In this document: positions 34,401-49,400 of the stretch, piece by piece
Numbering within the stretch: the first letter of the stretch is position 1
Layout: every line of letters begins with the position of its first letter
NCBI GenBank assembly: GCA_963924555.1
Contig: OZ004581.1
Span: forward strand, 2,976,001-3,040,000
Direction of reading: 5' to 3'
DNA from: Crambe crambe
Taxonomy: Eukaryota > Porifera > Demospongiae > Poecilosclerida > Crambeidae
Length of the DNA: 64,000 nucleotides
The notes under the pieces: generated by a model
Seen by the model: the letters and a program-made list of their open reading frames with translations, nothing else
What the model was told of the DNA's origin: nothing
Database searches by the model: none
Translations under genes and position numbers: made by a program

Positions 34401-37400
34401 CATCTTTGGAAACTGTCAAGGTGTTAATATGTTAAATTCAACAACGGCGACTTGTTCTCAACCAACGACAAGTGTCCTCCTTGATGGAGTTATCCCCACT
34501 CTCACTGGAATTGATGGCAATATGTGGGCAAGTCAGCTACTAACATTACGAAGTGACTTTGCTCTACCCGATCCTGTTATCTCTTTCGACTTCACCAACA
34601 CACCAGGATATACTGGAGTAGGAAGAGTGGAAGTCATACTGTTTAACTGTCCAGAATATAGAATAACACCAACCGTCATCAACATACGAGGGGCTTCTAC
34701 TCTGTCAGGGAGTCAGAGTTCCCTGGGACTCATTTATGATTTTCAATTTTCCTCCATTGAGTCTTGCGAGTCACTCATAAGAGATTGTGCAGTGATTAAC
34801 ACTACTCTTCCAGTGCTGTTCTTAGAACCTGCCTTTGGCCCGGATACTTCATGGGTTCACCTTGCTGAGCTAAAATTTTATGGCTTGGGAAGTGGCCCCT
34901 GTCAACCACCCAGTGTTCTCGATAATACCGAATCTAATACCCCACCCACTGCCCCACCCATTTCATCATCTTCTACTCTACCCACTGCCCCACCCACTTC
35001 TTCATCTACTTTAACATCCAGTGCGTAATAATCTAAAACACAAACTGTATGTAATGTAGCTCAGCTGTAGTATGTAACTATTATGTACGTATAGTGTGAT
35101 CCAGTGTAACATAGTGTAACTTTATGGTTGGCTAGCTAACAAATACTGTGAAATGGACAGGCTCTCACTTTCAGAAGATTGAAGATAGCTATATATCTAC
35201 TGTGGCTACATTATTATTATTATTATTATTATGTTAGTGATCTAGTATGAGGTTTATGAATAAGTGGGATAACTCAATGCAGAGCCCGGCCAAGGTGGTG
35301 ATTTATGTAGCTATGTAGCTACGAAGCAGTACACGCAAATGGTTGTTATTAAAATTTAATTCATATTTGACTATAATATATCCTGAATATAGTTTATGAA
35401 CATTCTACATAAGAATACTGATTCTGCATGCAGCTATATAAATTTTTATGTATATACATACGTATAATCTATTTTATATATCATGTACTGTACACTAACT
35501 TGTCCCAATATATACACACACTAGAAACAAAACCAAAACAGTGTGTGCATTGAGACAAAATGGTGTGAAGTAAACACTTTCATTTTATACTGTGTAAGAA
35601 TCACTTTCGGTTTACGCATTCATGCAAGCACTTTGAAGAGTCCCATTCACTTCTTTTAGCCACATTAATAGCTGTTAGGACTGAAATTAATTTTGGGCTG
35701 CTAAAATTTGGTGTAGAGATATGTTGTCCAACTACGTACATATTATAGCTATAGTAGCAGATGAAATGTTTGAGAAAATTAAGCTATTGTATGTAGCTAG
35801 TATTATCCATATCTTTTTTTCCCCTGCGTACACCAATGATACAGGACCAATGACTGTTCAGCCAACTATGGCACCAGTAAGCATGGAGCCACGAACTATG
35901 GAACCAGAAGTTTTGGAACCAGACACTACAGAACCAGAAATATTTGGACCTGTAGCTTCTCAATTACAAATCACAGCTTCTACCACAATCAATGCACTAA
36001 GAAGCATCACACCTACCTCAAGAGTTCTATCGAGCACTCTGCCTATGGCTACAGGCTTAGCTAATGGGTTTACTGTGACTCCTCAAATATCCAGTACAAG
36101 AGATCTTTTTCCAAGTCCCAGTCCGGAACCGACGACACTACCAGAACCAGAGACTACTGATGGCTCAGGAATTGTGGAAACAACAGAACCAGCAACTTCT
36201 GAACAAGAAACCACTGATGTAGGAGCTACTGAACCAGCAACAACTGCACCACCAGGTACGTATGTACTACTAAGAGTAGAAAGATGTATTAATTCTATAC
36301 TATAGATTATGCTTTGTATTATTTGTATGTATGTATGTATTAATTCTATACTACAGATTATGCTATATACTTTAAATTAATTCTATACTATAGATTAGTT
36401 GTATGTATGTATGTATTAATTCTATACTATAGAATTAATTAGATTATGCTATAAAATTTGAGTTCAGAAGTCTCAGTAGTTTCAGAAATAACCATGCATG
36501 CCATTCGGCTTTACCCTATAGCTAGTACGAATTTCATGTGATAATTAAACTTTCATGGATTTCATGGTTTTGAAAAATAAAAGTAATACACAAAAATAGG
36601 GAATTTAATTGCAGCGAGCGAGCGAAGCGAGTGAGCTGACTCTCAGGTCATGACTCATTGAAATTTTAAATATATATATCTATGTCTACACTCCAAAATG
36701 CCCCATGCATGCGTACGTACGTGTGTATGTACGTACGTACGTATGTGTCGTGCAATAGTAGCGCCCCTGCGCGTGCATTTATGCGCATGCTCCATGATCC
36801 TCTAAGTGGCTTGTAAGCACTAGGCTTATCTACGTGCTTTGAGGCAAGCATTACAGTTTTCTATGTATGCAGCTGCCTGCCACATATAAAACTCCATCAA
36901 AATCTTCTGAAAGCACAAATATCAGCACAAACGCCTATAGGAATACTTGCTCGCTCGCTCGCTCGCTGTGACTCAAATGTTGTACATTGCCCTAGTATTA
37001 TCATAGCTGCAATGGTTCACATGTAGCTACTCGTATTTTTGCAAAATAAAACCGTGGGGAATAGAATAATGATAGCTAGCTGCGGTAGTTCCAACACCTT
37101 TAAGATCCTGCATTGTATTCACAGAAGTGGTGATAGGTTGGGAGCAAGAGGTGTACACTATCAGTGAGAGCTTGCCTGACTTAAGAGTAGAGTCCTGTGC
37201 AAGAGTGTTCCGTGGAGAGGTTCAAAGTCCGGTCACAGTGACTCTTTACTATGGAGATGGAAATGCAACAGGTAACTACTGATATATGAGACACAGTGAC
37301 CAGAGCCTAGGTGGAGGGAGAGAAGTTTATGGATATTTTTGCACAGGTCGTGTGGACTATCCCCCTGAAGCAGAAACTCGGTTGTCCTTCTCTCCCTTGG

Positions 37401-40400
37401 TCAACCGTGCGTGTGTAAATATCAGTATCTTTGATGACAATGAAGTGGAGGGTACTGAAACATTTGAAGTCTTCTTGGGCACCAGTAGTGACAGCAGCAT
37501 CACCCTCCGACCTAACCTCACCATCATTGTGATTTTGGACAATGATCAAGGTATAGCTATAAGGAATTGAGGGGTTCTTTAGCTAGAAATTTAAGTTTGG
37601 GGAGTGTACATACATGCACTTGAAAAAAAAGAACAAAAAATTTTTATTAACCAAAATTAGGGGGGACAAGTTGGAACATTGTGTATAGCTCCCTCCCTGC
37701 TCCCCTCCCTCCCCCAATAGGAATGCCTTATAGTCCTCAGCATTCTAATTGACCTATCATGCACATTTAGTGTATCACTTAGCAGCATGAAGTGCTGTAG
37801 GTGTAGCTAGAATTTTTCAGGGTGTGCTCTTTTTTTTCTTTTGAAATTTTCTGACAGCATGAAGTATGTAGTGTGTATCTTTCAGTGTTGTGCAAACTCG
37901 TGGAGCAACTGTATCAAGACACACTTATTATATATACTGCTACTAAACCACATGCTAATCAGCTAGCTATACTTAACCACATATCACAATGCATTATACA
38001 GTTAGCTAAATAATAATTATAATTATGAGAGGAAAAACATTTCTTCTAAATGAAAGCATGATGTAGGCTTGAGCTTGAGTACATGACTATAAAAGTACTC
38101 GCTATTTACTGCATTTGTGCTCTGCTAACTGTCATAGAATTGACACAAACCCGCTGCCATAATATATTATTATCCCTTTTTTGCTACACCTTGCAGCAAT
38201 GTAGGATTTATAATTATGTCAATTCCATGACAGTTAGCAGAGCACAAATGCAGTCCATGCAGTGATGTAGGGTTTGTGTCAATTCTATGACAGTTAGCAG
38301 AGCACAAATGCAGTACATAGCCAGCAAGCTACTCCACCTTGTTTCCGTATTTCTTATAGTCATGTATTCAAGCCTACAATGTTTTTACTCTCACTTGTTT
38401 GCACACTTTTTTCAAGCCTAAGGATGTCAAGAAATAGAAACATGTACATACAATGCGTATGCATCACGTGTCTGCCTGCTGTGAATGACCCTTTACCAAA
38501 TACCACGCTTACTGCAACTCAGCAAACTAACTGTGTCTATGAAGCATTCTAGCGTTCTAGTGTTGCATTGTCTATGTACGTAGCATCTATGAAGTGTATA
38601 AACTAACTGTGCTGTGTACGAAACGTTCGAGTCCACGAAGGCACTTGTGACAGGATTTGAATCAATTTGAATAATACCATTCCTTCAAGATGGTACCAAG
38701 ATCGTAGATATAGGATGAAGCAGTCGGGAGTTATGGCTGTCAAGCGTCCACGAAGGCACTCAGATGGCAATTGACAGTTAGGACTTGAGCTTTACTTCAA
38801 TTTGAACAATACCATTCCTTACCTCAGATGTAGAGCTTCAAGATGGTACCAAGATCGTAGGATGAAGCAGTCCGGGAGTTATAGCTGTCAAGAAGAAGAT
38901 TATTATTATAATAATATATTAAGGGTTGATCAATGTATAAAACGTCCATATCTTCATTATACTACCCCCTATAAGTTTGATTTAGAGAGCTCTCTTTGAG
39001 AGCTTTCCAATAGTGTACTTAGTTACAACTTTACACCCCCCCTCCATATATGGAAGACCTGACATGACCTCATAGCTTCTATGGGCCTAGCTGCTTTGAA
39101 TGGACTGAGGGATTTCAAGGGGGGGGGGGGGGGGGTATGGTTTCAAAAATATGTGTAAAAAGTGTCATTTTTAAACATTTACCTTCATATTTTGAAATCA
39201 TACCCTCAGTTTATTCAAAGCAGCTAGGCCCATAGAAGCTATGATAGGAGTATCAAAGGCCTAGTGTTACATACACTGTAGTTGTAGCTAAAAATTTTCG
39301 GGGTGGTACTCTTTGAAGTCATCCTCATTATATTATCAGCAACAATGCACAAGTAAAGAAGTACTTAATATTTTTATAGAAACTACGACTGAAGTCCCCA
39401 CGACACCAACAACCACTTTGTCTACGTCAGCAACTACACCACCTCCTATTATACAAAGTGAGTCATCCATGCAACAGGTGAAGTACAGTATTACACCACT
39501 TCTTAAAAAAAGCATGTTTCTCTTTATGGCCACATCAAATTAATTACTTGTTTATCATCCTAAAAAATAGGAGAGGGGGGAGGCTTTTATTTTTATTTTT
39601 TATTGGTTTCCATGGCAACTATTTATACAGGATCTAAAACAGGGGCTGATGTAGAGTTTTATGAAAGAGGGAGCCAGAGAACCGCACGCTTGCACGTGGA
39701 AAAATTTTTGGCTGGCCACTGACCAAAACACACCCATTTTAATAAATATGATTGAATCTTAAAAATATCTGATGATTAATCTATAAGGATCATACGTCTG
39801 GGGTGTTTATCAGCAAATATATGATTTCATTTATGTCAATTAATCATTAATGAAAAAGGGGGGGCCCGGGTCCCTTAGGCCCCTACCTGGATCAGCCCCT
39901 GTAAAAAGCAAACGAGTATAAACATGGATATCATTATGGAAACACACTGAAGTTTAACAAAAAGTCATAAAAAAAGCGCTGAAGTTCATGCACACTTTAT
40001 TATATTTGAGAATAACAAACCATAATTTAGTAGCCGCCAAAACTAAAATCACATGAAAATCACACCTGAACTTCAAATAGAGCACACCATGTGCATGCTC
40101 AGTAGAAATAAAATTAAAAGTCCGGAAGAGCAAAAATTAGGAGAGGGAGGGGATGATAAACAAGTAATTAAGTTGATGTGGCCTATAGAAAAATAATATA
40201 ATGCCCATTAATGGGTTGATCATAGCAATAATAGCTAGCTACTGTATGGTTTTTAAATTGGTAATTTGTTCTGTAAGTGATGGTTAAGAATAGCAACGTG
40301 AAAATTTCCAAGCTGTTGAATTTTAAGTTCACAAATTACTTTTCTTTTTCATGAATTAAAATGTTCATAAGTGGGTGGGGAGTATGCATTCGTGCAAGAC

Positions 40401-43400
40401 TATAAGCTATAATTCTTATACCAATCTACTCAGAAATGACTGTGCTATAATCCTTTACCTTTAAATTGACATGTTCAAAAATAGCATGTCATTTTCCAAC
40501 TTGTTAGCTTTCAACCTACAACGAGGCAGACATTTTTTATGCCCTGCCCCGTACACGTGATTCTTGGACCTTGACCTCGCAACTGACTAGTGAATCTGTC
40601 ATTAGCTTTATCTCTCGATGTTGGTCTCTCGATGCTCAGAGCGTAAACCTATAGGCACTATGAATCAAGCCAATTGATGCAACAGTATATCAGGTACATA
40701 CCGGTAAAGGCCTTAAAATTATATACAAAATTAGGTCAATGGCAATCTTATAGACTGTATAGATCTTCCAGATCAGATTCATTTCGGAATTATTATGATG
40801 AAATCTCCAATGAACTACATAGCTACAATATGTGAACTTTAACTTTTGATAGCATCCAGTTGCCTATAATAAAATAATAGAGCATTACATCAAAAAAGAT
40901 GATGAACAAGTAAAGGAAAAAATATTTATTCTAAGAAGTAGGGATGGCTGTGTGCGGTTCAAAAAAGTTCAGCAATAAGAGAGTGAACTTCAGTCAAGTA
41001 ACCCCTTACCCATCACCAACTATGAGCCACCATGATATGCGGTTCAAAAAAGTTCAGCAACAAGAGAGTGAACTTCAGTCAAGTAACCCCTTACCCATCA
41101 CCAACTACGAGGTAACTATTCCTACTTCACTCCCTTTATATCTCATTATGGGAGTGAAGTAGGAATAGTTGGCTCGTAGTTGGTGATGGGTAAGGGGTTA
41201 CTTGACTGAAGTTCACTCTCTTATTGCTGAACTTTTTTGAACCACACACAGCCATCCCTACTTCTTTTTTTATTTAGAATAAATATCTTTTCCTTTATCA
41301 TATAAACAGAACACTCTAGCTAGTATGACATGTTTGCTACAGTGTACATATAACTGAAGCTATAACCATTGTTAGCTGAATACGCAACAAAGATCGACCT
41401 CTTATCTTTCCTTCCCCTTATAAGTCACATAACATAGTTAGGTCATCCCTACCATTTTTTAAATTTTGTCTTTCCCTTATATAAATTTGTACTGTGGGTT
41501 GGGTGGAATTTATGACTGGAAGTTATTACAGTGGTAGCCAGTGAGATTACTCCAGTGAGTACTAATTTGGATTTTTAATGGATGACCTTTGTTCCTCACA
41601 GTCATAATCTACTACTGTGTTTACAGATCTAAGTCCAGTGGGTAGTTTAAAGGTAACATTAACACAGTACAGTACTACTCCAGTAAGGTACAACTTTGGT
41701 TTGACCTTTGCACATGATCTAACCTATATTTAAACTGTGCATTGACCACTACAGTAACTATGTACTTAGTCTAACCTTTGCCCTTTGTGTCCATTATGTA
41801 CGTAATAGCTACGTAGACAAGTGTCATGTAATAGCTAGGTCCATATTTGACTTGACCACTTGAAATATCCCCTCCTTGTTGTCCAGTATAAAATAGACTG
41901 ACGGTAGTCCTAGCTGCAGTTCAAAATCAGCTCTACTTAAGAATTGCTTCAACAAAACAAAGTCATAGAGAAAGAAATGAAGATATTTTGCTACAAAGTA
42001 CTACATTTTCCAGCAGTGGCAGCAGCTATTATAGTAGTTGCTCTACTGAGCTCTGCCATGATAACCCCATCTGCAGCCTGCAATGGCATCTCCACACCAG
42101 AGATAGCACTGAGTGAGCTGCATAGTGGTTGCCATGTGGACAGCCGGTCCCGCCATCCTGATTGTGTCGCGGCAATGCACCGATACTGCCTCAGGGTCAC
42201 CTACCCTACCCCTCGAAGGTCCATCGGCATCTCTAGGGAGCACACCAATTACCGAATAGGCCTTTCCTGCATCACATCCCACTGGAATGGAAACGTGCTT
42301 GTCAGTGAACTCAGGCGGTTTCACGGCGGTTGTCAACTTCATGGTAGCCAGGGTTCGCATTGTCTTGCAGCAACACATAGATTCTGTACAGGGAGGTTTG
42401 GTAATGACTTTGCAGGGATAAGCCAAGAGGTTGGGCCCAATTTTTTTAAGGTCAACTGCTTCAGGACAGCCCGCAAAGAAAATGTTCGGCTTGGCGTTCT
42501 AACTGCACTTCATTCTGGCTGCACCTTTCCAAACTCATACTCACCTGCATGCTTTGCTGCGGCCTCCAGGTGGTGTCATCAGTACTTTGGTTTCTCTGGT
42601 GGCATCACACAAGAAGTAAACCGATCAATCATGACAGTGGCTTGTTACAATGCTGATTATTCTGGTGATGCTTTCACAATTCGCATAAATGACTTCTATA
42701 GAGCCATGAATCAAGTCAGGGAAGTGTGTGACCTGACCTTCAATCTTACACAAGGGCAGGTGCTCGAGACTTCCACACATGTACTAAAAAGTGTGGTGTA
42801 TGATAACCGCTATTCAAACACGAAACTTCAATCTTCTTTCAAATTTTCAAAAGAGATGACCGAAACCAGCAGTTTTAAGATTTCAGCTTCCCCAACTAAA
42901 AACATCGAGCATTTACTCAATTTTGGACTTCCCACAGTAAAAAATGGAACAATGTCATTGGGTACTGCACAAGGTATCCATTTTTACACTAGACGAGAAA
43001 CATCAAGAACGAAAAACTACAGCCTAACCTCCACAGTTGAAGTGCCACGTCATACAAGACTCCTCAAGGAAGCCCGGGTAACCAGCACCAAAATTCAGGT
43101 GCCCTGGAGTGCCAGAATTGTGAATGGTCTTGGGAGGATAGTGCCGATCAGTGGCACCTGGTATGGAGTCAGTACTCACGACCTTAAAATCAAGCAGAAT
43201 AATTTCTGAACTATTACTGCAATCCAGACTAGTGTGTGTTTTGATCTTGTGCTGTACTTACATGTGCAGTAGTACAGATAGTATATACCTGCATAATTAC
43301 TGTAGATTGCATAAAAGTGTTAAATTGGTGCACATCAGTAAAAACTTGCAGCCCTCACACTATAACTAGCTAATTACGTACTACCTATAAGCTATTCACT

Positions 43401-46400
43401 GGCAGGCAGTGATCAGCATGCTCATAAAGGCAATGTACAAATTATTTCATAAAGTCTATCAGTGCATGTTCACTTGATACAATGATCATTCTAACTACGT
43501 ACTAGCTATAACTAGCTATTTAAACAAAATTTCGAATTTCAAAAAACCTCTCTGCTGGTTTTTAAATGTGAAATTTGGTGAAGAATCGAGAAAGTTAGAG
43601 CGGATTATAGCAAATGATCAAGGAGTAGTTATTGAGTGAATGTAAATAGACTTTAGTTAGTCTTACAATGATAAGCCAGAGATTATCAAGTACATGGGAG
43701 TTGATGCATTATAGTCCTCATAAACACGGGATAAAATATCAAATTTTTAAAAGAAAGGAATAATTCACACTGCAAATACTATAAAGATAAAATCAAATGA
43801 TTTGCTACGGTTGTAGTGATTATGAGGTGAAAGCTTCACACACTTGTAAGAAATAGTGTCAATTATTATCAGCCTCAAGTAAAGGCTCACGTAATTCTAC
43901 GATGGTTTTCGACACCACTTTGAGTGGACCTGCTTCAGCAGGTGCATCAACCGGTGCCTCAGTTTCAGTTGCATTCTTTGGTTTCTGTCGAAAAGCCAAT
44001 GCCATGGATTTAATCTTGAGCCATGTTGCTGTCTTGGCAATGTAGATAGCATGAAACTGATAAACGACGATGCCTAGCATCGTGACGAATACTATTCCAA
44101 TAAGTGTGTAAACCAGAGCTATCTTGTTGATTCCTGCTAGAACAGCAGCTGACAGAACTATGAGATTCAAGTGTACAGAACCCTCGATAATATCGATATA
44201 GAAATTCCTGTAGATTCGTCCACAGTACCAAGGGATCAAGCCTATTGCAGTGAATGTGATTATGATAGCAAAGAGGCTGTTATTAGTATTGCCTAGTGAA
44301 TTGTATGAGAAGACAATGTACAGAGCACATCGAATCAGCAAACGAAATCCAATCCAGTAGCGAGTGGTAGGTTTGTATGGGGCATAGTATGAATCAAGTA
44401 GTGGCTTGATCCTCCTCAGAATGAAGTAGCACCTTTTGTGTGAAATTCGGTAAATTCGAGGCCCCATCAAGAGAAAGGTGGTGTAGGGGAGGAAAAACAG
44501 AGCCAGCACCAATGAAATGACCACAGAGAGAGCAAGATGTTTTGAGCGTAAAAAGGGAACACTGGCATCTTTGAGCCACACCGTTACGAGACGTCCTCCT
44601 GGGTAGTCCAGTTTGACAGAGGAGAATGTTTCTATAATGATCTTCAGGACTTTAGTGTAGGACATAAGTATGAGAGTAGCTAGGACTGCAATCGGGTTCC
44701 TCCCTAGTAATTTAGATATGGTGATTGAATATCTGCTGCTGAAGATGATCAAGCCAATTAAGAACCACACATACAAAGGAAAGGCAAATTGGAGCCACGT
44801 TTGAATGTAAGCATCAAGACCAGCATAGAAACACGTCTCAATTCCAAGGTCGAGATTCAGCCAGGCTATGAAGAGAGTTAAAATGTTCACTCTATTTGTT
44901 GGAAGGAAAGTCATTTTATTGACCTGAACGAAGTTAGCATAGAATATGAAACTGTTGATCATTCCAGTGGCTACTGTCAGCCTTAGGAAAGACAAGAAAA
45001 CCACTAGAACTATACCAGCTATTGCAAAGGGTATTAATAGAGCTAGATAGTGATGAGAACAGATACCACATCGTGAACTGCCAAGCAGGAGGCTATAGTT
45101 AGTAGCACATGCTCCACAGAGCATTCCAGTACGATTATAATCACACTGTATATCCAATGTCTCTAATGTGATATCGACACCTTCATTGGTACAGTATTCA
45201 GTCGGACATGAGCGATAGAGAATCAAGCCTTGGTAAGAACCATTGATGTACAATGCATCCATCCAAAATTTGGAACCGGCATTTCTCTTTATCAATATTG
45301 TTTTGTCTATAGTGCAATTGGCATCATACTGCTGCAATCTCTCTTCACATACACACTGCTCACCATCTTGAGTGAAAGCATCAGGACAAGGTAGAATTGT
45401 AATATTGAGGATAACTCTGGCTGTGCCAATGTCATGACAGGGTCCATCAGGGTAGAGTGTGATAGTCATGTGACTATCGTTTGAATAGACACTAAAGTTA
45501 AGATGAGAGCAAAGTCGGGGAATGTTTCGCTGTCCCTGATGATTGTCCTTCAGTCTGCCATTGTTACTAGTGATTGCAGTTAGCCTTGTGGGAACAACGC
45601 CATTATTCTGACCGATTGCTAAAATGGACACAGTAAACTCTTGACCTCTGTGTGTTGAAATCTCCATTTCATTACTGATGGTATCAAATGACAGATCACT
45701 ATTACAGAAGCACAATTGATATGGTTCAGATGCTATTACATTCGTCAAACTGTTATTTGAAGTTATATGCACGTATTGGCGAGCAAAATACAGAAAGACA
45801 TGTGCATTTAGGGAATCTATTTCATCCTTAAACTCGCATTTATCCAGTAATCCTCCATATATATAGCTGCCATCTTTGCCAGCAGAATCGTAAAATGAAT
45901 GCATACCAAATGAATCCAAATTCTCTTGGTTGATTTCAAACTCTATAAAGCAATATCGCAACTTATGAGGCTGAATGTCAGCATCTTCAATGTACTTGAA
46001 TTTGCACTGAGTAGTTGTGATGATATCTTTGTGATACATTGCTCCTCCATAGTCAGTGGCTGTATTGTGTGATGTGATTAGAACTGTGTCAGGCTCAAGC
46101 TTCAAGGAAGACTCTTCGAAGTTCATAGCTCCTCCATTTCTTCCAGAATTGAACGAAAACTCCACATCACCTTTCAATCTTATCTCAGTCCCTAGAGCAT
46201 ACAATGCACCACCTCCAAGGTCACCAGTTGCTTGGTTGTTGGTGAACAGAGTAGTCCCAGAGAAAGTTATATTTGAAATCAATGATTTTATTGCACCTCC
46301 TCTCTCACCTTTGTTGTTTTGAAATGAACTATGACCTTTGAAGGTCACAGTGGAAGATTTACTTACTACCATACCATGAGAAAGACAGTTGATTATTTTT

Positions 46401-49400
46401 GTGTACCCAGAAAATGCCACTTCACTCTCACTGATGTCAAATGCTTTATAGTTCCAAAAGAACAAGCTCACTCCATCAAACTTGATTCCACTGCAACTTG
46501 CTATACCTACACCACTAACATAGTAATATCCACCAATGATGGTCAAATTTTGAAATATCGTTCTTTTTACATCAAACATGTGAATTGAAGCACTATTATT
46601 TACAAGTTTAGCTGATATCAAATTTTCCCAGTCCAAGAGTGGATTAAAACTTTTGATGTTGCGACGATAAACAGCACAGGGATGAGTTGAATTTTCATAA
46701 AACGCTGACAGTGAGGAAATCATATTCATCATTCTACCAATATTGTCCCTAAATAGCATGCCTTTTCCAGTGATCACAGCATGGAAACATTTTAAGTAAA
46801 TAATATTGGCGTCAGGTGCTTTATTTTGGTAGAATATTACTGATCCAGAGATGTAAAGCCTTCCAGTGGTGACGTATATAGCCGCTGCACGTCTATAATA
46901 GAGTATGGGTGTATGCTCGTGAGATGTACAGACATTGTTTTCGAATAACACTTTGTGCGTGATGTTAATAGTGCACTCGCTGCAGAATATAGTTCCTCCC
47001 TGTCCTACGCAAAAGTTACGTGAGAAGATGTTAGGCAGTCCTTGTAGGATCAAAGAGCTTTGTATAGCGAGGATGGCACATCCTGTAGTTGCACTATTTC
47101 TTATAAAGTTGTTTCCAACAAGAATTAGTTGAGTTTGGCGGTCTACAATGAGAGCACCCCCACTACCTTTTACTCTATTACCTTCAAAGAGGCAGTTTTG
47201 GATTGTGACGATTGAAGATTCCAAAACCAATGCTGTGTAATCAGTGAGGTTGCTACTTCGGAATACTGAGCTGGAAATGAGAATATCTTTGCTCCCCTTG
47301 ATTTCAATGTTTGCTTCATCATATCTCATGAATCTTAGCCTCTCAATCCTCAAATTTGTGGCATTTATTAAAGTGATATATGCTGTACACACTATGGTAG
47401 CTTTACTGGAACTATTTTCTGGTCCTTGTAGAGATAAATCAGAGATATTAATGAGCTCTAGCGAATGGTGAAATTCATGGCTACCTTCCAGAAAAATAAA
47501 TGCTACTCCTGATGTGAAGTATGTGTTATTCTGCTCTGTGTATCTCTCCAAGATAAGGCATGGCATACTAGGACAGTCTATAGGACTTTCAGAAGAATTC
47601 TTTGGCTTCACATAGAGGATATCTTGAGTTGAAACACATGGTGCTACTGCGAGAGAAACTGCAATCAGAGTTACCACTGACCACATGATGTGTGTATTCA
47701 CACTTCTGCTGCAAGATGCTGCTGCAGCTCATTCTCAGTGTGAAATGTTGCTCTTTATATAGATGTGTTCGTCACAAGTTATGCTTTTGGCACAGGAATA
47801 TCCCTAAGCATAAACAATGCTGAATACACTTCCTAAGTTGCCTCTCTATTTATTAATTAACATAAAGAAAGTTTACCATAATTATGAATTTGTCACGTTC
47901 ATGCAGTAATAGTTTTTGAAAGCGGAATGAAATTCCTGTTAAGGGTACTCATAACCACATTTTCTAGGGATCTACTTAAAATGTGCAATTGAGTTAATGC
48001 AAAAATAGAGATGTAGGATAATTTGTAGATTTTATGCATAATTTTCATGACATAGCTACCAGGAAGATTTTTGTTGCACAAGTCAAAATCTAGCTACTTC
48101 ACTGCACTCAGACTCCACATCCCAAGTGCCTTCAGGTTTCTAAATCCCCACAGATTCCTATATAGGCCTTGGAACTATTATGCAGACAATACCTGTGCAA
48201 TCTCATAGTGTACATGTCCTCCACACTTAGTAGCTCTTGCTCCTCACTCTCAGGCCATTAGTTACTGCTACTGTATCCATGCATTTATGAGATAAAAGAG
48301 CATGCACTGCTTGGAAACAGAGGTTGCTATAGCTATCAGTTCTAAATAAGTTTGACACCTCAACCAATGGTACTGTACCTAGAAACTCTCATACTATATC
48401 AGTGCCCTCGCTGTGCTTGGCACAGCCCAGGGCCTTCATATCATAGATCTCTCGATCTTGTATCACAACTGTATAATTATCAAATAATATCTTTTCCATG
48501 TAGTTCCAACTCCCTTAGTGACTCTTACACCAACAAGCCGGCTTACTTATTTCGGTGGCCAGCCAACCATTGAATGTGTCATAGCACTTGTTGAATTTCA
48601 GCTGAATATGCCAGTGATGTTCACTCAGATAACATGGAACATATCAAATCTTGGAGAAGAACCGGTGATGTCTGAGTCATTTGCTGCAACTAACCTCACT
48701 TATCCAAACCCTCTGAGTGTGAGCACATCTTTGACACTGAGACCTCTCTCCAGGAATGTTAGAGTTACTTGTTCTGGTGTTGTCATGCCAGCCAATGCAA
48801 CTGCTAGTGTGCTGGCTAGTGATCGTGGGGAGTCCAGCCTTGACATTTTTGCCAGAGGTAAGCAATAAAAAAACTAGTACCAAGTGTATGTAAATGACCT
48901 CTAGCTAAAACCTTAGTGGAATATAGCTACAGGAAGAGATAAATTTTGCATAGTAAATTTCATGGATTTCATGATTTTGTCATAAAACACAATGGTTTAC
49001 ACATAAATTTTATTATAAGTTAGCGTTTCATTACATATTATGTAAGAGGTAGCTGTAGCTTGAAATGGATATATTTACCAATTTTTTCCCCCTTCTTCTT
49101 CATAAGCTCCTCCACTTTCATTGGAGATCTTGCCTTCTACTCCAATCACCATTGCCGATGTCTCCCCTTACAACTCATACATGCTAACATGCAATGCATC
49201 CTTACCCTCGGACCTGGTCAACCTCAATGTCACCCTGAGATGGGCCGATCCAACATCTGGTGAAGTGCTGATGCCAAACGACACCATTTCCATCCAGAAC
49301 TGTGTCATGATATTCGAACCTACTGTGACCATTTTTTCCAGCATTCTCTCCATCAGGGAAGTCATTGCTGGTAATGCAACAGTTATGAGACAATGCAGAG

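Noticed and set aside
35721-35844. Start of an independent gene at 35721
   Set aside because: The hydrophobic stretch looks like a signal peptide at first sight. The acceptor at 35844 and matching phase with exon 2 make it intron sequence; an alternative promoter cannot be fully excluded.
41944-41976. N-terminal extension of the pore-former from an upstream TTG
   Set aside because: There is no ATG in the extension. The ATG at 41977 precedes the hydrophobic signal directly.
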